Assembly (NCBI RefSeq): GCF_025685625.1
Contig: NZ_JAGSYI010000004.1
Location: 744,001-808,000 of the forward strand
DNA: 64,000 nt
DNA from: Acidicapsa acidisoli
GTDB lineage: Bacteria > Acidobacteriota > Terriglobia > Terriglobales > Acidobacteriaceae
Direction: 5' to 3'
Numbering within the stretch: position 1 is the first letter of the stretch; every line of letters begins with the position of its first letter. Made by a program: the position numbers and the translations under genes. This document shows positions 45,019 to 54,717 of this stretch, piece after piece. The notes below the pieces were generated by a model. It ran no database searches. It was not told the origin of the DNA and saw nothing but the letters and a program-made list of their open reading frames with translations.

Positions 45019-48000
45019 CTAACTCTTCGGTAGTTTCGCGTACTCGGCTTTCGCTTGCCGGTAGATCGGAATATCAGGGTCGGCATCCTTCCATAGCGTC
45101 AGGAAATCCTCGTACGATTTTCGGGCTGCGCCAGAATCGTGCATGAGGACCTGAGCACGCGCCAGTTGCAGAACAGAAAGACTGCCCGTTACGAAACCGA
45201 ACCCAACCCCGGAATGATCGAGAACCTTTCGGAACTGATCTGCCGCCAACCGCCCTCGCTTCAATTGGAGATAGGCAACGCCTCGCAGGTACGCAGGATA
45301 TGCATATTGGAAGACGTCGTTGAAGGCGAGATCGTAGGGTTCGACCGGCTGCAATATTGTGAGCGCAGCGGACGGATCCTTTTCGCTGAGCTTCATTGCG
45401 GATCGTACGCAGGGCAAGAGGAAGGCTTGAACTGAAAAGTCGTTGGGGTAGCGCTGGCTGATGGATTCCACCAGTTTCTGTGCCTGCTCCGTTTTTCCCG
45501 CGCGCGCGAATGCCAATGCGGCGAAGATGAAGGTCGCACGATCCTGGGTCTTCCCGAGGGCGTCAGCAGCCAGCAATTGAGCCTCTTCCGCATTCCCGTT
45601 CTCAGCTTCCCGTAGAGCGGCGATGTTCTCGAAATCGGCTGCGTCCGAGGATAATCCCGCCTTCATCGATGACTCTGCATCGATCTGCGTCAGGCGGTCA
45701 GCATTACGAGAACGACCGAAGAATCCTTCCGCCTTCGACTCCATGGATAGAACGTAGCGCCCCCGGACACGATCTTGAGATGCCCATGCCCACTCCTTCT
45801 GCATTTCGGTTTTGTCGTTTTGAAGAAATGCAAGCAACGCGTGGTCGTAGTGCAGACCGGGCGAATCCAATCCACGCGAGATCGCGTCGTCGTACGCTTC
45901 CTTCGCCTCATCGAATTTCTGTGCAAAGATCGCCTCAACCAAGAGATTTGTGAAAGTGGGGTTACTGGGAAGAAGTCTTGCTGCGTCGCGAAATTGAACT
46001 AACGCCTCATTGTGACGCCCCAGATACTTCAGGCAGGTACCAAGGTCTATTCGTGCGATAACGTCGCGGGGAAACGTGTGGACCCATTCCTCGCCGATGG
46101 CGCGGCCTTTTTCCCATTCGTTTCGGCCGACTCCGTAATACGCTGTCTCGACCTGAAACCGGCCGGGAATTGTTAGCCGGCTTCGCAGGTCGAAAGCCTT
46201 GGAAAAGCCGAGCGATGCAGGAGTTCCCTTACCCAGCCAGAAATTTCCGCTCCCATCTGCTGCATACGCCAGCGCAAAGTTTGGATCTTTTTCGAGGGCA
46301 CGCTCATAGTCGCCGAGAGCACTGGGTATGTCTCCGCCCAGTTGCCTCTTATATCCCGAGGCCAGAAATGCGAGAGCGTCGGGTGAAGAACTGGTCGCTT
46401 GATCCAGAGGTTGATTGAATTTGCGCAGAGAGTCTTTCGATTCGCCGAGCTTTCCGCGCAGTTGGAAAGCGGACAAACCAAAGGTCCGAACGATGTCGTC
46501 CCGAGTCGCCGCTTGATTAGCGACGCGCCCCAACATCCTTCCAGATTGGCAGTCCTTGGCCTCCAAGCCCACGCGGAAACGATTACCATCGTCGGCAACA
46601 AAGCCCGAAATGACAGCGCGGCTATTCGTTTTCCGGCAGACTTGCAATGCGATCTGCGGGGTAATCTTTCCATTTTCGTCAAGGTGAAGCATACCCAGTG
46701 TTTCGCGAACTTTGTCAGTGCCCAGAAGGTATAGATACGGCGTCTGCTGCAAAGAAACTTGCAGCGCGAGGTTCATTCCATCCCCCAGAGCACTATCTCC
46801 CGTTTGGTTGTCCATGTCGGCAAGAACCAGCGTGTCGGAGGCAGCAAGTGTCACTTGGCTGTGAACACGCCAGTAAAGCGCGCCAGCAGCAGCTATCACC
46901 AAGAACGATGCAGCCACAACCAACAACTTTCGGGCCAAATGGCGGCCGGGACGCAATTCTTCCCGGAGCTGTAAAAGGTCCTTGTGCATCTCAGCAGCGG
47001 ATTGGTAGCGGCGCGCACGATCCTTTTCAAGGGCCTTGGAGATGATGGTGTCGAGTCGACGCGGAAGAGCAGTCTTGGGCTCAAGTGTCGAGCCCAGTGC
47101 GCGGTGGAGAATGGCCTGATGAACTTCCTGGACAGAATCTCCCTCAAAAGCACGATGTCCGGTCGTCATTTCGTACAGGACCAGTCCAAACGAAAACAGG
47201 TCTGAGCGAGGATCTAGTTTTTCTTTTCGGATCTGCTCGGGAGACATGTAACTGGCCGTCCCCATCTGCGCGCCGGTGCGGGAAAGAGTGCTGTCGTGTG
47301 CTAGGACGGTCTGCGAGTTAGCTGAAACGAAGGGAGTTGTAGGCCCGTTCTCTTTCCCGGCTATTTCTTCTGACTCGACCAGCTTCGCCAATCCAAAATC
47401 AAGAATCTTCACTTGGCCGTGACAAGTGAGAAAGATATTCGCAGGCTTGATGTCGCGATGGACGATTCCTTTTTCGTGAGCAGCTTCAAGCCCGCTTGAG
47501 GTTTGCAGCGCGATCTCAAGCAATTGATCCAAAGCCACCTTGTTTGAACCGGGAGCAGCGAGATAATCGCGAAGGGTCTCGCCAGCAAGCAGTTCCATCA
47601 CGATGACCGGCTGCCCTTCGAATTCCTCGATTTCGAAAATAGTGCAGATGTTGGGATGGTTCAGGGACGAAGCTGTCTCCGCTTCCCGTTGAAATCGCCT
47701 GAGAGGGACCGGGTCGCCTGCCAATTCCTCAGGCAGAAACTTGAGCGCAACACGGCGGCCCAACTTGAGATCTTCCGCCCTGTAGACCACCCCCATGCCA
47801 CCTCCGCCAATGACTTCGAGGACGCGAAAATGGGAGATTTTCTTGCCGCTAAGTCCAGTCTTCAGGACTTGCGGTTGTGAACCATCTTCAGCTTGACGGT
47901 TACCTGGTTCGTCTTTTGGTAGATTCTCAAGCGGCTCAACCCGCTCCACGGGAACCATGAGCCGATAGCCTCGGCGGGGAATTGTCTCGATGTACCGGCA

Positions 48001-48285
48001 CTCGACAGCGGAGTCTCCGAATACTCGCCGCAAGGTGGCAATAGCGACATTAATGCTGTTGTCAAAATCCACGATCGTGTCGTTCGGCCAAAGCCTTCGC
48101 TTAATCTCTTCGCGTGTCGCGACTTCGCCGCCGCAGTCGATGAGGAAGCGCAAAACACGGAACGGCTGCTCCTGGAGGAGCACTTTCCTGCCCTCGGAGT
48201 CCTCACCCAGCAAGCGCAACTCACCCGTCTTCAAATTGAGCTCGAATGCCCCGAGTCTCAGACGGGTTGGCTCGTTGATCTTCAT
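45019..48285 (-). CDS. Winged-helix DNA-binding / Ser-Thr protein kinase / TPR fusion membrane protein
   Basis: 1088 residues from the ATG at 48285 (an ATG at 48396 would add 37 unremarkable residues). An OmpR/CadC-type winged helix occupies about 5-112 (LRLGAFELNLKTGELRLLG, IETIPRRGYRLMVPVE). A Hanks-type kinase follows (about 150-430): GGGGMGVVYRAED, Lys182 in ALKFL, HRDIKPANIF with Asp278, and DFGLAKL with Asp296. One membrane helix (451-473, LLVVAASFLVIAAAGALYW) leads to a periplasmic C-terminal half of TPR-like repeats (SALGDYERALEKDPNFALAY, RHNEALVQFRDAARLLPSN). This layout recurs in Acidobacteriota and suggests one protein linking an extracytoplasmic signal to phosphorylation and DNA binding. 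Target genes are unknown. Confidence 0.92.
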   Translation of the reverse strand: MKINEPTRLRLGAFELNLKTGELRLLGEDSEGRKVLLQEQPFRVLRFLIDCGGEVATREEIKRRLWPNDTIVDFDNSINVAIATLRRVFGDSAVECRYIETIPRRGYRLMVPVERVEPLENLPKDEPGNRQAEDGSQPQVLKTGLSGKKISHFRVLEVIGGGGMGVVYRAEDLKLGRRVALKFLPEELAGDPVPLRRFQREAETASSLNHPNICTIFEIEEFEGQPVIVMELLAGETLRDYLAAPGSNKVALDQLLEIALQTSSGLEAAHEKGIVHRDIKPANIFLTCHGQVKILDFGLAKLVESEEIAGKENGPTTPFVSANSQTVLAHDSTLSRTGAQMGTASYMSPEQIRKEKLDPRSDLFSFGLVLYEMTTGHRAFEGDSVQEVHQAILHRALGSTLEPKTALPRRLDTIISKALEKDRARRYQSAAEMHKDLLQLREELRPGRHLARKLLVVAASFLVIAAAGALYWRVHSQVTLAASDTLVLADMDNQTGDSALGDGMNLALQVSLQQTPYLYLLGTDKVRETLGMLHLDENGKITPQIALQVCRKTNSRAVISGFVADDGNRFRVGLEAKDCQSGRMLGRVANQAATRDDIVRTFGLSAFQLRGKLGESKDSLRKFNQPLDQATSSSPDALAFLASGYKRQLGGDIPSALGDYERALEKDPNFALAYAADGSGNFWLGKGTPASLGFSKAFDLRSRLTIPGRFQVETAYYGVGRNEWEKGRAIGEEWVHTFPRDVIARIDLGTCLKYLGRHNEALVQFRDAARLLPSNPTFTNLLVEAIFAQKFDEAKEAYDDAISRGLDSPGLHYDHALLAFLQNDKTEMQKEWAWASQDRVRGRYVLSMESKAEGFFGRSRNADRLTQIDAESSMKAGLSSDAADFENIAALREAENGNAEEAQLLAADALGKTQDRATFIFAALAFARAGKTEQAQKLVESISQRYPNDFSVQAFLLPCVRSAMKLSEKDPSAALTILQPVEPYDLAFNDVFQYAYPAYLRGVAYLQLKRGRLAADQFRKVLDHSGVGFGFVTGSLSVLQLARAQVLMHDSGAARKSYEDFLTLWKDADPDIPIYRQAKAEYAKLPKS

Positions 48286-48627
48286 TGAATCGGGGAAGTC
48301 CTGCCCTAGGATTCTTGCGAACCGGGAACCCAAAGGCGACAGCGGACACCCAAATTGTAACGGACACGGAGGAGAAGTCGTCTCAAATCCCCTCATTCTA
48401 TAGGGTTTAATGCAATTAATCTTTAATTAAGACCCGTTCCATTTACTGCATCGACATGTCGGGCCAAATTGAAAAAGGCCGTTGAAGGAGTGATTTGGCC
48501 GGGTGGCGGCTTTCAGCCGGTTTGATACGTGCCGTCATTGAAGAGTCGCCACGCTCGCTTGCCATCCTCGTCCAGTCCCACATCGTTCGCCTGACAATTC
48601 TCAATGCAACCGAGAGGGAGTCCTTCC
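48286..48627. other. Divergent promoter region of the two signalling genes
   Basis: About 340 bp, notably AT-rich around 48400-48440 (taatgcaattaatctttaat), where promoters for the kinase and histidine-kinase genes are expected. A short minus-strand frame (48513-48710) is open but unassigned. Confidence 0.4.
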
Positions 48628-51387
48628 ATGCTGAGGTCGGCACAGGTTTCTGACTCTGAAAATCGGATCAATTCAAATGGGTTTGCGGCTTCCACCGTGG
48701 CGATAGACAACCCGATCCCGATTGACGATCAGAGCCTATTTTTCCGCCAAATTGTCGACTCGTCCCCGGCGCTTCTCCATACAGCACGGCCGGATGGTTA
48801 CCTCGATTTCTTTAATCAGACATGGCTCAACTTCACCGGCGTGCCGGTGAAGAGATTATTGGGATGGGGCTGGACTTCTTGTATTCATCCTGACGACGTC
48901 GAAGCCTTTGTGCAAAAGATGCGCGAGTCCTTTGCCAAGAGAGAGCCCTTTGAGGACACATCACGAGTGCGAAGAGCCGATGGTGTCTATCGATGGATGT
49001 TGCACCACAGAGTTCCGGTATTCAATGGTGCTGGAAACCTTATTAAGTGGAATGGTTCGAGTATCGACATTGATGATCGGAAGAGGGCAGAGGAACAACT
49101 CATAAAGGGCACCAAGGAATCGCAGAGGAGCGAGTTCTATTTAGCCGAAGCACAACGTCTCGGGCATATCGGGAGCTGGGTATTTGACCCTGCAACTGGA
49201 TTCGAGCACTGGTCCCATGAGCTTTTTCAAATACACGGTCTTGATCCACTAAATGAACCGCCAAACTCTGAGCAATACCTGGCGCTCGTGCATCCTGAGG
49301 ATCGCGAATTCATGGCCTCGATGATGAAGCGAATGCTCTCAGGCAGTTCTGGATTTGATGTGACTAAGCGCATCGTGCGTGCAGGCGGAGATGTTCGCTA
49401 TGTCCGATGCGTCGGAACTGCGATTTCAGACAATCCCGCCTCTAGAAGAATTGGCGTTGGAATTGATGTTACCGACCATGAAGTTTTGACACAAGAACTC
49501 AGACGTCGCGAAGCCCATTTGGCGGAAGCACAAAGTTTGAGTCGAACGGGCAGTTTCGGATGGAATCCAAGCGGTGAAGAGCTTGTCTGTTCGGAAGAAA
49601 CCTACCGGATTTTCGAATACGAGCCTGCGGAGAAGTTGACAATTGACAAGATCATAGAACGAACTCATCCCGAGGATCGCATCTTGGTGCGTGAGACGGC
49701 AGAGCGGGCTTCCTGCACCGAAGGAGCCATCGATTTCACCCATCGTCTGCTCTTTGCAGACGGTCGTGTGAAGCATCTCCACTTTCGCGCAAAGCCGTTG
49801 CTAACTGCTTGCCATGAGCTTGAGTTTGCCGGGGCGGTGACCGACATTACCGAGCGTATAACTGCGGAAGAGAAGATCCGGCGCAACGAGAGAGAGCTTC
49901 AGACACTCATTGATGTAATGCCAGCATACGTGGTGACCGCTTTGCCTGACGGAACAGCCGACTATCTGAGCCAGCGATGGTTGGACTACTTCGGCCAGAC
50001 CAGAGAAGAGGCAATGGGATGGGGCTGGGCGCGAGTGGTCCATCCCGATGACATTGATCGAGTATCGGCAAACTGGCAGGCTGGGTTGGCCTCAGGAGAA
50101 CCTGTTGAGCAGGAGCTACGTTGCCGTCGCGCTGACGGAGTCTACCGCTGGTTCTTGAACCGTAATCTCCCTCTTCGTGATGACGAAGGGAAGATCGTTA
50201 AATGGTATGGGATTCTCTTCGATGTCAATTCATTCAAGGAGACTGAACACGCTCTTCAGATACGAGAGCATGAGCTGGTTGGAATGATCGAAACCATTCC
50301 CTCAATGCTCTGGTCAACGTCGCCGACAGGAGAAGCAACTCATGTCTCCCGAAGGATCCTTGATTATTGTGGCGTCCCCTCAGAAGAATTGGTCAAACGC
50401 CTGTGGGAGGGATTCACTCATCCAGAGGATAGGGAAGAGACTGCGGAGTCGTTCGCCAAGGCAATCAGCTCTGGAGAGTCATATAGCGCAATCCACCGCT
50501 TGCGACGCGCAGATGGAGAGTACCGGTGGCATCACTCGACGGCCGAGCCTTTGCGTGATCTCCACGGCAAGATCATTCAGTGGTATGGCCTCTCGATCGA
50601 CATCGACGAGAGAAAACGAGTAGAGGATCATCTTCGCGACACGAGTATAAAACTCGCAAAGGCTTCGCGATTGGCCACCGTCGCTGAACTTGCAGCCTCG
50701 ATCGCGCACGAACTGAACCAGCCACTCACGTCGATAATTGCAAATGCACAGGCGGCGAGAAGATGGTTGATCGCGACTCCCCCGAAGATAACGGAGGTGA
50801 ATTCGTCGATTGAACGGACTATACGAGCAGCCCGCGCCGCGGACGAAACGATGCAACATATTCGAGCACTCTTCAAGCAGGAGTCCTCCGACAAGAAGAA
50901 TGTCAACATTCCACACCTACTGCATGAAGTGGTCCGAATTGTACAAGAGGATCCCCAAAAGCGTGACCTACTCATCGAGTGCGACTTCGAAGAGCCTCTC
51001 CCAATGGTCCGTGTCGACCAGATTCAAATCCAGCAGGTCTTCATTAATCTAATCGTGAATGCTATCGAGGCCATGGAGGGACAAGAAGTGGCTCCGCTAG
51101 TCGTCCTCCGGGCGACGACGGATTCAAGCGGAATGTTAATTCAAGTGATCGATAACGGGCCTGGAGTGGATTTCCCGGACCAAATCTTCGACGCCTTTAT
51201 GACGACAAAAGAGAATGGCATGGGTATAGGTTTGGCCGTGTCACGCTCGATTGTCGAAGCGCATGGCGGGCGGCTTTGGGCGGAGAATGGTCCAGATGGC
51301 GGTGCGCGGTTCAATGTAGCCCTACCGCTCCCTCCGATGAGTGAAGATCCAAGTAAAGCGAATCAATCTGGAGGCTTCTGGATTTGA
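48628..51387 (+). CDS. Soluble five-PAS sensor histidine kinase
   Basis: 919 residues from the ATG at 48628, which has GAGGGAG upstream (an ATG at 48604 is possible). Five PAS/PAC modules run in series at about 36-155, 165-287, 293-417, 421-545 and 548-672; each carries an HPDD or HPED loop (CIHPDDVEAF, LVHPEDREF, THPEDRILV, VVHPDDIDRV, THPEDREET). The HisKA motif is SIAHELNQPLTS with His694. The ATPase domain follows: NLIVNAIEAM, IDNGPGVDFPD and GMGIGLAVSRSIVEAHGG. There are no membrane helices, so it senses cytoplasmic signals. No response regulator is adjacent, making it an orphan. It is divergent from the winged-helix kinase gene. Confidence 0.93.
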   Translation: MLRSAQVSDSENRINSNGFAASTVAIDNPIPIDDQSLFFRQIVDSSPALLHTARPDGYLDFFNQTWLNFTGVPVKRLLGWGWTSCIHPDDVEAFVQKMRESFAKREPFEDTSRVRRADGVYRWMLHHRVPVFNGAGNLIKWNGSSIDIDDRKRAEEQLIKGTKESQRSEFYLAEAQRLGHIGSWVFDPATGFEHWSHELFQIHGLDPLNEPPNSEQYLALVHPEDREFMASMMKRMLSGSSGFDVTKRIVRAGGDVRYVRCVGTAISDNPASRRIGVGIDVTDHEVLTQELRRREAHLAEAQSLSRTGSFGWNPSGEELVCSEETYRIFEYEPAEKLTIDKIIERTHPEDRILVRETAERASCTEGAIDFTHRLLFADGRVKHLHFRAKPLLTACHELEFAGAVTDITERITAEEKIRRNERELQTLIDVMPAYVVTALPDGTADYLSQRWLDYFGQTREEAMGWGWARVVHPDDIDRVSANWQAGLASGEPVEQELRCRRADGVYRWFLNRNLPLRDDEGKIVKWYGILFDVNSFKETEHALQIREHELVGMIETIPSMLWSTSPTGEATHVSRRILDYCGVPSEELVKRLWEGFTHPEDREETAESFAKAISSGESYSAIHRLRRADGEYRWHHSTAEPLRDLHGKIIQWYGLSIDIDERKRVEDHLRDTSIKLAKASRLATVAELAASIAHELNQPLTSIIANAQAARRWLIATPPKITEVNSSIERTIRAARAADETMQHIRALFKQESSDKKNVNIPHLLHEVVRIVQEDPQKRDLLIECDFEEPLPMVRVDQIQIQQVFINLIVNAIEAMEGQEVAPLVVLRATTDSSGMLIQVIDNGPGVDFPDQIFDAFMTTKENGMGIGLAVSRSIVEAHGGRLWAENGPDGGARFNVALPLPPMSEDPSKANQSGGFWI

Positions 51388-51621
51388 TGCCACCACCCCA
51401 TCAAATTGCGCGATTCCGGCCGGTGGCACCTTTCGATATTCTTCTGCATCATGCCTGAATGCGCTGTCAGCAATGGACCTGGGTTTGCGGATCAAAAGTT
51501 TCGAGCACACCTCTGACAGGAACATGTAATGTACCTCGCTCCCCGGCGTTGCTAGTATCGCCGTGTCATTGGCGTTTTGCTCTCAGACGCACACCTTACG
51601 AGTTTCAACTTGAGGCTTCGC

Positions 51622-52076
51622 ATGACCCCACATTTCCTCTCCGGACAATCTGCATTTCGGGTTGCCGTTCTTCTCCTCGCCGGCCTGCCCTGGACGCACT
51701 CTGCGGCTGCCAGACTGCAGATGTGTGGACGGCACAGGCGAAAGAAGGCACCTTTACGGTACCTCATTTCCCCTTCAGCGACGGTGAGACGCTGCCCGCC
51801 CTACACCTGCCGTCTGGGCAGCGCGCTCGCTCGCTTTGAAGGCATCAAGGCCTTCTCGGAGACAGACCAGACTGACGATCTGAAAGCGATCACAGTACCA
51901 ACGCTCGTGATGCAAGGCGACGACGATCAGATTGTCCCTTACAAAGACGCTGCGCTGCTACAGGCAAAGCTGCTCAAGCATGGGACGCTCAAGATCTACC
52001 CGGGTTTTCTCACGGCATGATCACCACGAATGCCGACGTGATCAATGCGGACCTGCTGGCATTCATCCGAAGCTAA
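51622..52076 (+). pseudogene. Chimeric alpha/beta hydrolase remnant
   Basis: It begins with a signal peptide (MTPHFLSGQSAFRVAVLLLA), shifts frame to DVWTAQAKEGTFTVPHFPFS and DGETLPALHLPSG, as in secreted MetX-like hydrolases, then shifts again to FEGIKAFSETDQTDDLKA, VPTLVMQGDDDQIVPYKD and LLKHGTLKIYPG, as at the end of haloperoxidase-type hydrolases. The final block SHGMITTNADVINADLLAFI needs one more frame change, consistent with loss of one T near 52008. The nucleophile region is deleted. Confidence 0.7.
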
Positions 52077-52247
52077 ACTCCGCAGGGTACAAAGCTCATA
52101 GAGAAGTAGCGGGAAACTGGCCCGGGGCTGTCGTCGGTGTATGCAGCATTGGCTATAGTCTTCGCAGTCGTCAAGCAGGCCATGGCATTTTGCCTTGCCT
52201 GGTTGGTGATCCGGATTTAAATGGTGGAGAAGCAATCTTCTGAAACG

Positions 52248-52964
52248 TCAGCTTTGCGAAGCACGCAATCCAGCCTCGTGCTGCGTCTCCTCGCGGTAGA
52301 TTTGGGCCAGCACGCAGAACGCAGTCAGAATGGCTGAGGCACCGAGCAGGAGCACCAAAGAGTGCCTTAACATTTGAACGCCGACAAAGGCTCCTGAAAA
52401 CATCATGAAGACTGAGCCGACTCGCCGGCGCCACCTGGGATTGTTTCCTGGCGTGAGTGAAAAGTCGAAGGCCAGTGCCGCAACCGTGAGGGTAAGTACG
52501 GTTGTCGTTAGTTCTGGCACTGCGAGAAGTCTGACCGTACCGTTGCGCATCCCCATTCCCAGCGCGGTTAGGGCGATGATCCCGTAAAGAGCCGTGGAGA
52601 TCTGCTGCCCTCCCCGGCTCTCGGAGTACCAAGAGACCGTCATTGCCCCGAGGAGAAGAATTGCCTCAATGGCCAAGGCGGCCGCAAGCCATATGTTTCG
52701 TCGTCTTCTGCCAAGCCAGGAATCTAATTTCCCTGCAAGAAATCCGCCAACAAGCGCGAATCCAAGAGCGGTTGCAGATCGCCCAATCGACAAACCCGGC
52801 ACTCCTCCGAATGCAAAACCTAGAAAGACGACATTGCCAGTCATGTTGGCCGTGAAGACGTGCCCCATTGCCACGTAACTGCCGGCATCGACCAAGCCAG
52901 TTACGAACGTCAGGCAATAGAGAGAGCCATGAAGGATGCGTTCGCTTTTTGTGAGGGAATCCAT
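52248..52964 (-). CDS. DUF1275 (YoaK-like) membrane protein
   Basis: 238 residues with six hydrophobic segments. LTFVTGLVDAGSYVAMGHVF followed by TANMTGNVVFLG is the DUF1275 signature, and MGMRNGTVRLLAVPELTTTV matches its second conserved block. The family function is unknown. The ATG at 52964 has GGAG upstream, and the gap to the preceding porin gene is 13 bp, so it is the last gene of a five-gene minus-strand operon. Confidence 0.9.
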   Translation of the reverse strand: MDSLTKSERILHGSLYCLTFVTGLVDAGSYVAMGHVFTANMTGNVVFLGFAFGGVPGLSIGRSATALGFALVGGFLAGKLDSWLGRRRRNIWLAAALAIEAILLLGAMTVSWYSESRGGQQISTALYGIIALTALGMGMRNGTVRLLAVPELTTTVLTLTVAALAFDFSLTPGNNPRWRRRVGSVFMMFSGAFVGVQMLRHSLVLLLGASAILTAFCVLAQIYREETQHEAGLRASQS

Positions 52965-52977
52965 CAAGTCTCCATTT

Positions 52978-54399
52978 TCAGAACTTATAGCCTGCCCAAA
53001 ACGCCCAGTAGTTCAGATTGCGGCCGGGTTGTGTTTCCTTGAGAAAACGGCCCGCGTAGAAGATTCCGTAGTCTCCCTGGAACCAGAGGTGACGATTCGT
53101 CTGCCATCGTATCTCGGTGCCAGGCCTGTTTCCAACGAATCGGGCGTGGCTACCATCCGCAGCTCTGATCAGGAATCCGGGTACGGCATATACGCCGTCT
53201 TCCAGGCTCTGTCTCCATTGGAAGATCCAGTCAAATGACAACGAGACATTGTGCGGAGCAGATGCTTCTACGTGAGGATGAACGTCGATGAAGTTGATTG
53301 GCCCTGGACCTGTTGTCGCCAGGACGCCGAAGTAGTTGCCTTTGGGGTAAAGCGGATTGAAAGTGCCCAGCGTGTTCGTCGCTGGATGGTCTCCGCTTGA
53401 GATGTCCGCTTTTGCGCTGAATCGCGGCTTCAGCGGAATCGTGGGAATCCTATAGCCCGTTTCTGTTGCGACACTCCAGGCGCGAATGTCTACCGTTCCG
53501 AAGCTGCCGAACTGCCAAAGTGCTTCATTATCAAAATCCCAGCCGGGGTGTTCGCTGGCGACAGGCTTCGATACTCTCGTGCCTAGTGTATGCCGGACCT
53601 CGTGCGCCGATCCTCTCTCATAAGCGCCGTCTTTCCGATCCTGACCCAAGTAGTAAAGGTCCAACTGCACTTTGTCGGGAATGGGACCGCTTGCATATGC
53701 GCCCCAGAAGCCTACGGTGTGATTTGGAGCGTTGTCGAAGAATCCTGGATTATCTTCGTCAGGCCGCATCGCAAGCCCGTCTACCTTCCATGCATGAATC
53801 TTGGTGCGCACCAGGAACCCGTCAAAGCTGAGCCTCACATTGGGGCCTTCGCGTACATCCACGATGCGACCGGAGCCATACTCCAGTTCCTGTCGGCCGG
53901 CTCTCACATGCACCGACCCCCAGGAAGACTCACCGCCAACCTCAAGAAACCCCGCCTGAAAATCAAGTCTCTTCTCGTCTATAGGGCGAGGGCCTCCCGC
54001 TCGCCAGGAGTTAATACCACTCTTCAATTCGAGGAACGTGCGGACATGAGGGCCATAATGCAGATCGGCATAGAGCATGTATCTCTCATTCAGATACCCG
54101 TTCATTAAGGGCGACTGTCCCCAGTTGTCGTTCCCAATCTGTTCCCAGGTCTCGCGTGCTTCGCCGCCGAAGGTGACGAACCAATTCTTGTCCGTCTTCC
54201 GCAGCGGAATGTACTTGATCGGGTCCCAGAAGTCGGTTTGCAGACTCTTATCGCGAAGAAAGTTCCAGTCTTCGTCCGATCGAAGTAGCTTGTAGCTGCG
54301 ATCGGGGGCAGGTGCCTGCACAATCTGCTGTGCCCGTAGCGCAGTGAGCGCTGGCCCGGCCAACAGAATGAGGGCTGTTGCACAGAGAGACTTGTTCAA
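52978..54399 (-). CDS. Alginate-export-family outer-membrane porin
   Basis: 473 residues with a signal peptide (SLCATALILLAGPALTALRA). FVTFGGEARETWEQIGNDNW and the repeated aromatic strands match the alginate_exp (AlgE-like) beta-barrel family, as do HVRAGRQELEYGSGRIVDVR and EGPNVRLSFDG. The C-terminal phenylalanine (FWAGYKF) fits outer-membrane assembly. The start is TTG at 54399, with GAGAGG nearby. In this operon it likely passes a small substrate across the outer membrane, not alginate, since no alginate genes are present. Confidence 0.88.
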   Translation of the reverse strand: MNKSLCATALILLAGPALTALRAQQIVQAPAPDRSYKLLRSDEDWNFLRDKSLQTDFWDPIKYIPLRKTDKNWFVTFGGEARETWEQIGNDNWGQSPLMNGYLNERYMLYADLHYGPHVRTFLELKSGINSWRAGGPRPIDEKRLDFQAGFLEVGGESSWGSVHVRAGRQELEYGSGRIVDVREGPNVRLSFDGFLVRTKIHAWKVDGLAMRPDEDNPGFFDNAPNHTVGFWGAYASGPIPDKVQLDLYYLGQDRKDGAYERGSAHEVRHTLGTRVSKPVASEHPGWDFDNEALWQFGSFGTVDIRAWSVATETGYRIPTIPLKPRFSAKADISSGDHPATNTLGTFNPLYPKGNYFGVLATTGPGPINFIDVHPHVEASAPHNVSLSFDWIFQWRQSLEDGVYAVPGFLIRAADGSHARFVGNRPGTEIRWQTNRHLWFQGDYGIFYAGRFLKETQPGRNLNYWAFWAGYKF

Positions 54400-54408
54400 A
54401 ACGACCTC

Positions 54409-54669
54409 TCACTCGGCTCGGGGTAAACCGGGAACCTGCTCTGCCACCTTGACAGGTGTATCCCAGCGCTTGCCTGAAAGGCATGCCGCTGCAGCGTGAG
54501 CCACATTTGCGTTCCTGGTGTGAACCCAACCACCCACCTGCTCGCCTATCACCATGCCGAGAAGTCCGAGCAAAGCAACGATGGGCGGTGCTGGGCTCTT
54601 CACCTTGATGATTCCATACAGCACGCCCACAAATGTTCCAACTGCAAATGATATGAGCAGAGCTTTCAT
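54409..54669 (-). CDS. XapX-domain (DUF1427) small membrane protein
   Basis: 86 residues. MKALLISFAVGTFVGVLYG and PAPPIVALLGLLGMVIGEQ are the two conserved segments of the XapX domain, each long enough to span the membrane. GGAGG precedes the ATG at 54669; a start eleven codons upstream is less likely. The C-terminal extension (about 35 residues) is not conserved. The gene is nine bases from the porin gene and 48 from the amidohydrolase gene. XapX genes are often found beside amidohydrolases and isochorismatases, as here. Molecular role unknown. Confidence 0.88.
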   Translation of the reverse strand: MKALLISFAVGTFVGVLYGIIKVKSPAPPIVALLGLLGMVIGEQVGGWVHTRNANVAHAAAACLSGKRWDTPVKVAEQVPGLPRAE

Positions 54670-54717
54670 TGCATCCTCCCCATCTCTTGTGAACTGCGGC
54701 ACCCGAGATGCATTACG

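Noticed and set aside
48513-48710. Minus-strand 65-residue frame upstream of the five-PAS kinase
   Set aside because: It overlaps the kinase start antisense, has no ribosome site that I can see and resembles no family.
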